Positions 8,501-20,500 of a stretch of 40,087 nucleotides of DNA are shown piece after piece. The notes under the pieces were generated by a model. That model was not told the origin of the DNA. It saw only the letters and a program-made list of their open reading frames with translations, and ran no database searches. The translations under genes were made by a program, and so were the position numbers. Position 1 is the stretch's first letter. Every line of letters begins with the position of its first letter. Origin of the DNA: Myxococcales bacterium (lineage in GTDB: Bacteria > Myxococcota_A > Polyangia > Polyangiales > JAFGIB01); NCBI GenBank assembly GCA_029880325.1, contig JAOUOP010000068.1:1-40087 (forward strand). The letters are read 5' to 3'.

Positions 8501-11500
8501 AGAGGGCGGCGATGCGCAGGCTGGCGGGCTCGCCGTGGCCGATCACGACGTCGATGGAGCTGACGGCGATGGCGGCGGTGGCGGGGTTGTTGTCGTGGTC
8601 GTAGGTGATGGGCAGGGCCGTGAGCGGGCTGAGGGCGACGGCGTAGGTGCCTGCGGCGGCGCTGGGCTCGGCCTGCACGTCGAGGACGCCGGACTCGAGG
8701 CTGATCTGGGCCTGCTCCAGGTAGCAGCCGCAGCCGGCGTCCAGGACGGGCTGGGAGGTGACGCCGTTTTGAAGCGCAAAGTGGAAGTTGGGGTCGCTGA
8801 AGGCGATGGAGAGGGCGGCGCCGGTGCCCAGGGGCACGGGGTTGCCGTAGGCGTCGCGGGCGCGCAGCGAGAGGTTCAAGAGGTCGCCGGCTGTGAGTTC
8901 GGGCACGTAGGCCAGCTCGATGGCGGCGGCGTCGCCAGCGATGACTTCAAGGGCGTGGCTGGTGGTGATCGCCGGGAAGTCGACCAGGGCGGCGCTGAGG
9001 CTGACGGGGCCGGCGCTGGTCGGTGCGGCGAAGCTGAAGAGGGCGGCACCGGTGCTGTCGCTGATGGCTTGGCCGACCTGGCTGCCGTTGGCCCACAGGC
9101 GCACGCTTTGGTTGGCGACGGGTTGATCGTAGTCGTCGCGCACGACCAGGCGGATGCTGGCGTTTGCACCCGCGCTGAGCACGGTCGGGTTGAGGCTGAG
9201 GTCTGCGCCGGTCTCGAAGCGCAGGGCGCTGGGCTGGCGGATGAGCGGGATTTCGAAGACCGCGCTGTCGGCGCTCTGGGGCACGGCGTCGGTGAGCCGG
9301 AACTGCAGCCGCAGGGCGGTGGTCGCGCCACCCGCGGCTGGGGCGAGCATCGAGTAAGCGATGCGCGCGCTGCCAGCCTGGCGCAGCAGTTCGACGGCCT
9401 GGGCGCCGGTGACGTCGAGCAGGCTGACGGTGAGCTCGGAACGGGGGCCGTCGTCGGTGTCGGTCGGCAGCGACAGCTCGATGGGTACGGACGCGCCGAA
9501 GAAGGCGTAGGGGGGCACCGAGACGCTGACGCGGGCGGGGTCGGGCGCGCGGTCGGCGACCACGTTGACGCTGTAGCTCGCGACCTGCTGCTGACCGGAG
9601 GTGTCGGTGGCGGTCAGCTCGAGCAGCTCGCTGCGCGCCAGGTTGGTGCCGCCGGCCAGGGCGTCGTCGATGGTGAAGGTGCGGCTGGCGCTGGCAGTCG
9701 GGGGTGCGATGGCCTGGACCGTCTCCTGACCCAGCCAGCGGGCCGACAGGGTGCCGACGCCGATGTCGTCGCTGGCGCTCACGTTCACGTTGAAGCGGCT
9801 GAGGGCGCGGATTTGGGTGGGCACGCCCGAGACGTTGAGGGCGGGCAGCTGGTCGCCGCCGGCCACGTACTGGGCCAGGGGATCGACGTTGCGCTCGAGG
9901 CCGGCGCGGTCGCGCAGGTAGATGCTGTAGCTGTAGCTCTGACCGTCGGTGGGCGCCGGCTCGCTGTAGCGCAGGGTGGTGTCGCCGGTGGCCACGGCGA
10001 TGACCTCGGTGCCGCGGTAGAGGCGGGCCAGCTCGATGCCGCTGTCGAGGTCGAGGACGTCGACGAAGAGTTCGAAGGGCTGGCCGGCGATGGGCTGGCC
10101 GGTGGCGGTGAGCGGGCCTTCTAGCCAAACCACGGGCGCCTCGGGCGGCAGCGTGTCGGCCGCGCGCTCGATCCACTGGGAGTCAGACTTTTGGGTGTTG
10201 CCGTGGACGTCGACGGCGACGGCGAAGAGGCGGTGGCTGCCCAGGGAGAGGTCGCGCAGGATGAGGTACTCGGGGCCCCCGGCGCTGCCGAGCAAGGTGC
10301 AGGCGTCGTCGGTGGTGGCGCTGCCGCAGTCGTAGAAGTCCACCCGCGAAAGCGGTACTTCGCTGACGGGGTCGGCGCGCAGTTCTACGGGGGCGGGGCG
10401 GTAGAGGCCCGCGACGCTGAGGCTGACGGCGAGGTTCGGATTGGCCGGCGGGGCGCTGCCGGAGACCAGGATGGTGCGCGCGTCGGTGTCGTAGCGATCA
10501 CCCCAGATGCTTTCGGCTTCGGCGCGAACCTGGGGCGCATCGCCGGGGACCAGGTAGGCCGGCAGCGGGATGCTCAGGTCGAAGGGCGCACTGTCGAGCT
10601 GGGCCACGATGCGGCCGTCGACGAAGATGCGCAGGGCGCGCAGGCCGTCGGAGCCGGCGGCGCGCAGCGAGAGGGGCGCGCCGGCGCCGATGGGGGCGTC
10701 GAAGCCGGGAGCGCCGATGGCGGCGTCGGCCAGGAACCCGGCGCGCGGCAGCTGGTGCAGGCTGAGGCCGGCGCCGCCGTGGCCGAGCAGCAGGCGCCCG
10801 TCGCGGGCGGCGATGGCGGTGATGGGGGCGGTGGTGCTCAGCAGGGGCGCGGTCGGGGCGGTCAGCGGCTGGGCGCTGGGCCAGCGGTAGAGGTCTGTGC
10901 CGACGGCGGCCAGGACGGCGCCGCCGCCGCTGCCGATGGCGCTGATGGCGGCGGGCAAGGTGGCGCTGCTCGTGCTGCCATCGGCGAGGGAGACGCGCTG
11001 CAGGACGCTGCCGAGGGCGTAGTAGAGGTCGTCGCCGTCGAAGGCCAGCTGGCGCACGATGCCGGTCGCGGTCAGCAGCGGTGCGCTGCGCGTGGCGCCG
11101 GCGGCGCCGCCGGCCAGCAGGCCGCCGTCGATGCGGTGGATGACGCCGTCTTCGGTGGCGGCGAGCAGGCTTTCGCCAGCGGCCGCCAGGGCCACGATGT
11201 TGAAGGCCGGGTCGACCTCGAAGACTTCGGCTTCGAAGAGACCGCTGTGGTCGGTGATGTGCAGGCTGTTGCCGGCGGCCGCCGCCACGGCGTAGGGGGT
11301 GGCGACCAGGTGGCTGAAGGCTGCGGCCTGCAGCACGATGACTTCGGTGTCGGCGGTGTCGAGGGCGATCACGCGCTGCAGGGCGGGCTGCAGGATGAAG
11401 CGGGTGGGACCACTTGTGGCGATGGCGCTGGCGGCGATGGAGAAGGGGGCGGGGTAGGCGTCTTCGACGAAGGCGCCGGCGCTGGTGGTGAGCTCGATGG

Positions 11501-14500
11501 CTCCGTATTCGCCAGCGGCCGCCAGGTAGCCGCCGTCGTGGAAGGCGACCTGCTGGATGTCGCCGCGGGGGCTCGCGCTGGCGTAGCGCTCGAGCATGGC
11601 GCCGGCCGGGCGTGTCAGGGCTAGCACTTCGCCGCCCGTTCCGCCCAGGTGGATGCGGCCGCCGCTGAGCACTGGGCGACGGGCGTCGAGGGCGGGGAGG
11701 GGCAGGGCCAGTTGACCCAGGGGCCTCGGCGCCGTGGCAATGGCCGCGTCGATGACGGTGGCGCCGTTGTCGGAGAGCGCGAGCAGCTCGCCCTGTAGCG
11801 AGATGAGGGCGCTGGCGTCGAGTCCGAGCAGGTGCTCCCGGACGTTGTCGCGGGCGTCGACGGAGATCAGGTTGCCGCTTTCGCTGAGGGCGACAAGGGC
11901 CCTCGGGGTGGCTGCCAGGGCGAGGATGGGGCGTGCGCTGAGCGCCTCGACCTGGGCCGCGGCAGTGACGCGGAACAGGCCGCCCTGGGTGCCGAGCCAG
12001 ATGTGGCCGGCGCGACGCTCGAGGGCGTTGATGGCGCCATTGACCAGAAGTTTGTCGCCGAGGGCGATGAAGCGGCCGCGCAGGATGACGCTCTGGGCGC
12101 CGCCGTCGCGCTCGAGTACGGCCAGGGATTCGGTGGCCGCGAGGCGTCCGAGCTGGCCGCCGACCGGGATGGCGGCGACGCTGCGGTAGCCGTCGCTTAC
12201 GTCGACCAGCTCGAGGCCGACGCCTTCGAGCGCGAGCAAGAGGTGGCGGCCGACCGCGGCCATGCCCGTGATGGGTGCGGCCAGGCGCGCTTCGAGGCGT
12301 TCGGTGCCGTCGGAAGCGCGTGTCCACAGCTTCTGGCCGCGCGCAAGCCACAGCTGGCCGACGCCGGCCAGGGCGTGGTCGAAGGGGACGCCGGTGGGCT
12401 CGATGGAGAGCGATAGGGGATCGATGACGCGGGCGCTGCCCGTGACCTGGGCCTGGTTGCCGAGGCCGTCGTCGACGCGAGCCATGACCTGGAGGCTTGC
12501 GGCCGCGCCTGGGACTTCGAGCGTCAGCGGCGAGGGACCGGCCGCGATGAGTTGGTCGAGTTCGTCTTTGACCTCGATGCTGCGTTCGACGCCGTCGGCG
12601 TATTCGCCGGTCACTTCCAGGGTGATGCGGGAGCCGGCCATGACGCGGTCGGCGAGGCCGCGCAGGCTCGGCGGGGCGATGCGCAGCCGGGGCAGCACGC
12701 GCACGTCGACCGGTAGGCCCGTCAGGTAGTGCAGCTCGTCGCCGTAGTAGGCGCGGGCCTCGAGGGTGAGGGTGGTGGCTGTGGTGACCGTCGGCAGCCG
12801 TAGCGACAGGGCCGCATTGGGCGCGGTGGCCAGGCGGCGGTCGACCAGGTTTGCGTCGAAGTCCAGCAGGCGAAGCTCGACATAGGCGAGGTCGCCGGCG
12901 CTGGTGGTGGCCGTGGCGTCGAGCTCGACGGAGACCACGTCGCCTTCGTAGCGTTCCTGGTTGTTGGTGGGGGCGGTGATCCAGAGCTGGCCGTCGAGCA
13001 GGGGCGGAGCGACGACTGGCACCGTTTCACTGTTGGTTATGGAGCTGTCGAGCGAGACCTGCAGGCCGATGGCGGCGGCGGGATCGGGGGCGCTGACCCA
13101 GTCGTAGGCGCGGCGCGCGGTGGTGGCGGCGCTGCTCGGGGTGGTGCCCCAGAGCACTTCGGCGCTGCCGGCGCGGGCGGTTGGGGCCAGCGTGACGGCG
13201 ATGGGCAAGTAGGCGCCGGCGGCCAGCGTGCGCAGGGCATTGGGCTCGAGGCTTTCGACCAACGGCGAGGCGCTGGCGTCGAAGGTCAGGCTTTGGTTCG
13301 AGGGTGCGGCGCTGCGGTCGACGTGGTGGGCGCGGATGGTCGTGCCCGCGAGGTCGCTGCGGGGCAGCAGGTACTCGAGCTTGCCGTCGGCCAGGTGCGG
13401 CTGCGCCGGCAGCAGGACGTTGGTGGCGTCGAAGAAGGCGTAGTGCTCGCCACCCAGGGCCGTGCCGGGTGCGTCGGGGGTGATGACGACGGCGAAGGGC
13501 GCTTCGCTCAGCTGCAGGGTCGGGGCGGCGATGGCGGCATCGGCGGCGGTGGGGGTGGCCCACAGGGCGCCGTCGCTGCCCACGTCGTAGAAGCGGTTGC
13601 CCGAGGGGCGCAGGGCGCGGGCATCGAGCCCGAAGTGGGCGACGTGCTCGAGGTCGCGGTAGGCGTCCCACATGGGCTCGCCCGCGGCGCTGCCGGTTTC
13701 GGCCCACAGCAGCTCGCCGTCGCGGAGCAGGGCGCGGATGGGGCCGGTGGTCGCGACGCTGCCCAGGGGCAGCAGCTCGCCCTCGGCGATGCCGGCGACG
13801 GCGTCGGGCGCCAGCAGCTCGTAGAGGAAGATGGTGCGGTCGCGGGCGACGGCCACGCGCGAGGTGCCGACGGCGAGTAGCGCGCCGGGCTCGATGGCCG
13901 TGTAGTAGAGCTGCCGCAGGGCCGGCAGGCGCTCGTCGGCGAGGGCCAGGGCTACCAGGCCGCCGGTCTCGGTCAGCAGGTGGACGCGGTCGGCGTGCAC
14001 GGAGACGGCGGCGATGGCCTCGGGGATGCGCGCGCCCAGCAGCGGCAGCAGGCGCCCCTCGCTGTGGAGGTAGCCGTCGATGAGGGCGCCGTGGCGCGTG
14101 AACAGGATGTGGCCGGCGCCGCCCAGAAGCTCGCCCAGCAGCGGCGTGCGCAGGGCGGCTCCCAGGGCGCCCTGTACGAGCGGCCAGAAGACCAGGTTGC
14201 GGCTTTGGCCGATGTGCTCTTCGGCGACCAGGCCGGCGCCGGTCCAGTGCAGCTGCTGGAGGGCGCCGCTGGCGGCCGAGTCCTGCAGTCCGGCGGCCGT
14301 GCGCAGCTGGTAGCCACCGGCGCTCTGGTTGACGGCGAAGAGCACGGCGTCCGAGTCGCCCTCGAGGCCGGTGGCGGCCACGGGGGGACCGACGATGGCG
14401 CCGATGGGCGGCACGAAGAGCTGCTGTGGGCTGCCGCTGAAGTAGGGCAGCTTCTCGACGGCTTCCTCGGTCAAAAGCTCGTTGCCCGAGAGATCCTGCA

Positions 14501-17500
14501 GGCGAGCGCGCACGCGCAGCTCGTTGCCCGCGCTGGCCACCGGTAGCGGCAGCAGCGGTTCGGCGAAGGGCAGGGTTTGGGCGGGGGCTAGGCTGGGGTC
14601 TTCCACCTCGAGCTGCGAGCTGGGCGAGAAGTCCTGCATGGCGGCGGGGGCGTCGGCCCGCAGCCACAGCTCGCTGCCGCCCAGGATGGCTCCGCTGGGC
14701 AGGCGCTCGACCAGGGCCGGGGCTTCGACCAGGTCGTCGTTCAGCACTGTGATCGAGCGCAGATCGCGCAGGGGAGTTGCGACGCCGCTCTGCTCCAGGC
14801 GCAGTACGGCCACCCGGTCGCGGTCGACGGCGGGCAGATTGAAGTCGACGCTGAAGCGCTCGGGGTCACCCGCGGTCCGAGTGAGCGTGAGTGGTGCCGG
14901 GTTTTGCAGGTCGCTGTCGACGCCACCGAAGTCGAGGTTGAGGGTGGCGCTGTCGATGCCGACCATGCGCACCTCGACGCTCAGCGTCTGGCGTTCGCGC
15001 AGCTGGGCGCCTTCCGCGGGTTGCAGCAGCGAAAGCTCGGTGGCCGGGAGCAGCGCATCCTGGGGGCGCAGCTCGATGGCGTCGCTGCCGCGGTTTCCAG
15101 CAGCGTCGTAGGCGGCGACGTCGACCGTCAGCGGTGTGGCGTTGACTGGCGTAACCTGTAGCTGGGTCGGGTCGCTCAGGACCTGCCAGGGGCCGCCGCC
15201 GATGGAGGCCTCGACGCGATCGAGGGCCAGGTTGTCGAAGGCCCGGATCAGAACCGTGGTGGGCTGGCCGATGGGGACCGAGGCGCCGTTGAGAGGCGAG
15301 ACGATGCTGACGGCCGGCGCGGTGCTGTCGGCGCCGATGAGCAGGCTGTGGTCGGCGCTGAGCTGGCCTTCGACGCCGAACTGCAGGTAGCTGCGCACGC
15401 CGATGCTGTCGAGGCCGCCGGTGGCCTGCCGGATTTCGGCCAGGGAGGGAAGCGCGTAGTTGGCTCGCAGTTGGGCGCTACCGGCGCCGGTGGAGACCAG
15501 GGTGCCCTCGACGGTCTGGCCCAGCAGCTGGAACCGGCCGGCGCTAAGCAGGTCCACATCGGCGCCGCTGATCGCGGCGATGAGCTCCACCACCTGCTGC
15601 TCCTCCGGCAGGGCCGGGGAGGTGGTCAGGGCGCCGACGGCGATGTCGGCGTCGGCAAGGGCGACGCTGAAGCTCTCGCTGGCGGCGTTGCCGGAGCTGT
15701 CGGTGGCGGTGACGCGCAGCGCTAAGCTGTCGTAGCTCTCGCGAATCGTGAAGTTCGCTTCCACCGAATCCGGGCCACCGGCGATGGTGACCAGGCTTCC
15801 GCCGCCGGCGCCTGTGCTGACGGTCAGGGCGCTCTTGACGTTGCCCAGCTCGGGCAGGTTGTCGCTGGCGTCGGCTCGCAGGTAGTAGCTGCGACCGCGG
15901 GTGAGTATGGTGGCGCCGTCGATCAGGGCGTTGGTGACCTCGTCGCGCACAACCAGGTCGCGCGGGGGCAGGCTGTCGCCCGCGATGAAGGTCTGGCTGT
16001 AGCTCGCACCCGAGCGCGCGGGATTTCCGGCCAAGTCGGCGATGCCGTCAACGCGTATGCGGTAGATGCGGTTGGGCAGCACGCTGGCGCCGGCGCCCAG
16101 GCCGAGCGAGATCTGGGTGCCGCTGACGCCCAGCGCGAAGCTCGTGCTGATGTCGCTGACCGGGGTGCTCGAGTAGTCGCGTAGTTCGAGCTCGACCGCA
16201 TGGCCGCTGGCGACGACCGCTTCGTCGTAGCCCAGCAGTAGCGGCGTGCTGCCGCCAAAGGGCCGCTCGGAGACCAGCAGCGGGCCGGCGTCGTCGGCGC
16301 AGAGCAGGACGGCGGCGAGGCGCGCTTCTTCCAGCGTCTTTTCGCGCACCAGGACCACGTCGTAGCTGGAACCGGGCAGGCATTCGGAGCTGAAGAAGCT
16401 CAGGCCAGTCGTGCTGAAGCTCTCGACCGGCACGCGGTTGTAGCTGCCGAGCAGGGCGACGCCGGTCTCGACCAGGTGGACGGCGACGGCGGAGTCGATG
16501 CCGGAGCCGATGACGTCGATGCGCGTCGCGCCCAGGTTGGCCAGCAGTTGAGGGCCGGCCGGGTGGTTGCCGGCGGCCGAGGTGATGGCGAGCGGATCGG
16601 TGGCCCAGATGGCCGCGGGCAGGGCGCGTTCGGCATCGGCCGAAAGCAGGGTGAGGGTGTGGGGGCCGGCGGCGGCGAGCGTGGCGTCGAAGTTCAGGCT
16701 GGTTCCGTCGGGGCTGACTTCGAGTTGATCCGCGGTCAAGGTGAGCGCGCCCAGGCGCAGTTCGGTCGCCTGCTCGAGGCCGGCGCCGGCGATGCTGAAG
16801 CGGGTGGGGAGGCCCACCAGGACCATGGCCGGGGCCACCGAAGTGGCCGTGAGCTCGACGGCGCCGAAGAGCGGCACCGCCTGCAGCGCGTAGCTCTGGT
16901 CGTAGGTGACCGCGGCGCCGTCGATGACCTGGCGCGGGGCGTTGAAGAGGTCCAGCAGATAGCGTTCACCCGCGGTGAAGAGGTCACCGACGGGGCTGAA
17001 GACCAAGCGGTCGCCGATCAGGCGGCTCTGGCCGCTGACGGGCGAGGCGTCGAAGGCGTTGCGAACATCGAGGGAGACGGCGCTGAAGGCCTCGCTGAGA
17101 CCGCCCAGGCGCAGGGCGATTTCGCCGGCTTCGCTCGTGATATGGCGTGCGGGATCGGGGCCGACCACATTGGGGATCGGCACCGTCAGCGAGGAGTGGC
17201 CGCCGCTGTCGACCCACTGCAGTAGCTCGCCGTCGAAGTGGAGCGCCGGTAGGCCGCTCGTGGCCGGTCGCACGTCGGCGAGCTTCGTCAGGGTCAGGCC
17301 GCTGCCAGGGGGCTCGACCAGGTCGAGGTCGAAGAGTTCGAGTCCGTATTGGCTGCCGCCGATGGGTGTTGCCGCGGCCAGCAGCTCGCCCGAGAGGGCC
17401 AGCGCAGCGCTGCCCGGGACCTGTGCGGTGCCGAGGCTGTCGAGGGCGGCGGCGGCCAGTCGGCTGGTGTCGAAGAGCTGTGCCGAGTCGCCGGCTAGCA

Positions 17501-20500
17501 CCAGCAGGCGCGCGGCGGCGAGTCGCAGCCGCGCGGGCCCGGCGAGGGCGATGGGCACGGGGGCGATGAGCGCGGAGACGGCCGGGTCGGCCACGGGGCG
17601 CACGTCGATGGCGCTGGCGGCCAGCAGGTAGAGGTAATCGCCGTCGCTCGCGAGCGAGTCGGGGGCGCTGGTCAGGGGCAGGGTGTCGAAGGCGGCGCCG
17701 AGCAGGCTGCCCACGTGCAGTCCGTCGGTGCCGATGGAGAAGAAGCGCCCGCCGGCCAGGGTCAAATCGCGATGCTCGCTGCCGCTGCGGTTTGGAATGC
17801 GGTTGACCAGCTCGGGTCGGTAGAGGTTTTCGATGGAGACCACGGCGAGCTCGCCGCCGGGCAGCAGCGCGCCGACGTGGCGGCCGTCCATGGCGATGGC
17901 CGAAGGCGCGCTGTCGAATTCGTATTCGCTGAGCAGAAGCCCGGCACCGCCGTCGCGGGTGTCGTAGAGGCGCAGCAGCGTGCCCGAGCACAGGGCCAGC
18001 AAGTGCTGGTGGCGGGCGCGGCGCAGGGCCGACCCCGGATGTACGCGCGAGCCGACGAGGTCGATGACCGGGGCGCTGCTCGTGACGGCGTCGCCCGCGG
18101 CGCCGTTGCTGGCGCTTACGGTGAGGGCGCCGAGGGTGCGGTCAGGGATGCGGAAGGCCAGGGTATTGGGAGCGACCAGTTGCAGTGACTCTGCAGGCTT
18201 GCCGTTGACCGTGACCTGGGTCTGCGTACCCAGGCCGCTGCCGCGGATGCCGATCCACTCGGAGCTGTCGTAGTCGAAGCGCAGGTCGCCGGTGTTGAGG
18301 AAGCCGCTGGCGCTGTCGTAGCTGCCGATGTCTTCGATGCGCGGATCGGCCACGTAGGTGAAACGGCCGGCGCGGAAGTGGTCGATGCCGCCGGTGGTGA
18401 CGCGGATGCCGACCAGGCGGTCGCCAGCGGGCTCCTGGGGCAGGGGCGGCAGGCGGAAGACCAGGCGCTCGCCGTCGGCGGCCACGATGTTTTCGGGCGC
18501 CACATTGATGCCGCCGATGGTGATCTGGGTGCCCACGCGCAGGTTTTCGCCGCGCAGCTCCACTTCGATGCCGCCGCGCCAGCTGCCAAGGCTGGGGCTG
18601 ACTCGCTCGAGCGTGGGGCGCGGGCCGGGGGCGCTGACGAAGTTGAAGCGGTAGTCCTGGCCCAGGCTCTGGCCGCTGGCGTCGCGGATCGCGGCCGACA
18701 GGCGGACCGAGTGCTTCTTGTCGGCTTGCAGCGGATCGGCCGACCGGTAGAAGACCAGGCGTGTGCCGATGTTGTTGACCACCGAGGAGACGAAGCCGTC
18801 GACCGGGACGCCGTCCTGGGTGACCTCGAAGAGGGAGGCGCCCTGGTCGCGGATCTGGGTGTCGTCGAGAATGCGGTTGAACTGCACCTCGAGGGGTTGG
18901 TCGACGGCGTGTAGCGCGCCGGCCTCGGGGATGTGGGAGAGGACCTGGAGGTCGTTGTCGGCGATGGCGCTAAGGGCGCCGGTGAGCTGGAGCGGGACGC
19001 CAGCGACGGGATTTTCGAAGGCACCCGCGGTCGATGCGAAGAAGGCGGTGGAGCCCACGTAGAGCGTGCGGCGCCCGGTGGCCACGCTGCGGGCAGCGCC
19101 GATGACCGAGGTCAGGCGGCTGAGCTCGGGACGGCCTTCGAAGCGGCCGGCGATCCAGTCGGCGATGTGGAAGGACTGCAGGTCGCCGTCGCCAGCGGCG
19201 ACGTGTAGGGTCTGGCCCTCGAGGGCGAGGGCGCCGGCTTCGGTGGGCACGGCCGGATGCAGCGAGCTGAGGCGCAGCTCGGAGACCGGGGTCAGGGCGG
19301 CGTCCGTGGGCTGGTAGGCGACGACGCTGGCCGAGGGGCCGGTCGATGCCAGCAGCAGCCCTTCGAGCACGAGGATGCGCGCGGGCACGATCTCGTTGCC
19401 CGAGAAGTCCCGCGTCGGGTAGCGCGCGACGATGTCGAAGCGGCCCTCCATCAGGTCCACGACCAGGATCTCGGCGGCATCGGCCAGGGCGACCCAGAGG
19501 CGGTCGTCCTGCACGAGCATGTCGGCGATGTCGCCACCCAGAGCGTCGGTGGCGTGGCGCGCGATTTCTTCGAGTACGCGGTCGTCGCCGATGCGGTAGA
19601 TGCGAAGGCCGTCGTCGGCCGCCAGGTAGAGAAGGCCGTCTGCGGCTGCTAGCGCCAGGCCGGCTGCGGGCGAGCCGTCTTCGTGCAGTAGGCTGCGGTC
19701 GTCGATCAGGTAAGGGTCGGTGGGCAGGGTGGTGTCGAGGTGGAAGAGGCGATCGCCGCCCACCAGGAAGAGGTCGTTTTCATTGAGCGCCAGGTCGCGG
19801 AAGCCCGTGGGCGGCAGGTTGGCCGCCAGGTGGTAGGGCTGGCTTTGGCCCGCATCTTCCTTGGGGATCACGGTGGGGCGGACCGGGTCGGAGATGTCGG
19901 CCACCATCAGCGTGGCCCAGCTCGATGCGGCGGTGCCCAGGGCGCGGCCGCTGTCGTCGTAGGCCCGGTAGCTGCCGCCGGTGGCGGCGTAGAGCACCTG
20001 GTCCTTGAGGGCGATGGCGCTGACGGGCGTGGGGCGGTCGGCGTCCAGGGTGGTGGAGCCGAGGGGCGCGTCGACGTAGCGATAACTCGCGGTGAGCACG
20101 CTCTCTTCGTCGGGGAAGAAGGCGCTGGAGGCTGCCACGTCCACCACGCCCGGAGCACCCGAGGGCGCGCGCACTTCGATGGCACCGGGGCCCACCTGGC
20201 GCAGGTCGCCCGCGGGCGAGGACTGGAAGCGTACGCTGACCGACGGTCCCAGACCCACGCCATAGAGGCGTACCCGATTGCCGCCCTCGGGAGGCCCGAA
20301 GGTGGGCTCCAGGGCCTGCAGCAGGATGGGTTTTTGAATCACGATGGCGCCGGCGCGTTCGGCCAGCACGCCGGCGCGGGCGATGCCGAGGGTCAGGCCA
20401 GCGGTGGGCAGGCCCAGATTGAGGGCCGGTAGGCTGAAGCGCAGCTCGGTGTCGCTGAGGGCGACGAGGCGATCGGCGCTGAGCGGCTGGTCCCCCACGT

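Noticed and set aside
10498..14667. Long minus-strand ORFs in other frames (10498-12351 and 13027-14667).
   Set aside because: They are Arg/Pro/Ala-rich frame-shifted readings of the giant gene in its highest-GC section, without domains or signals.
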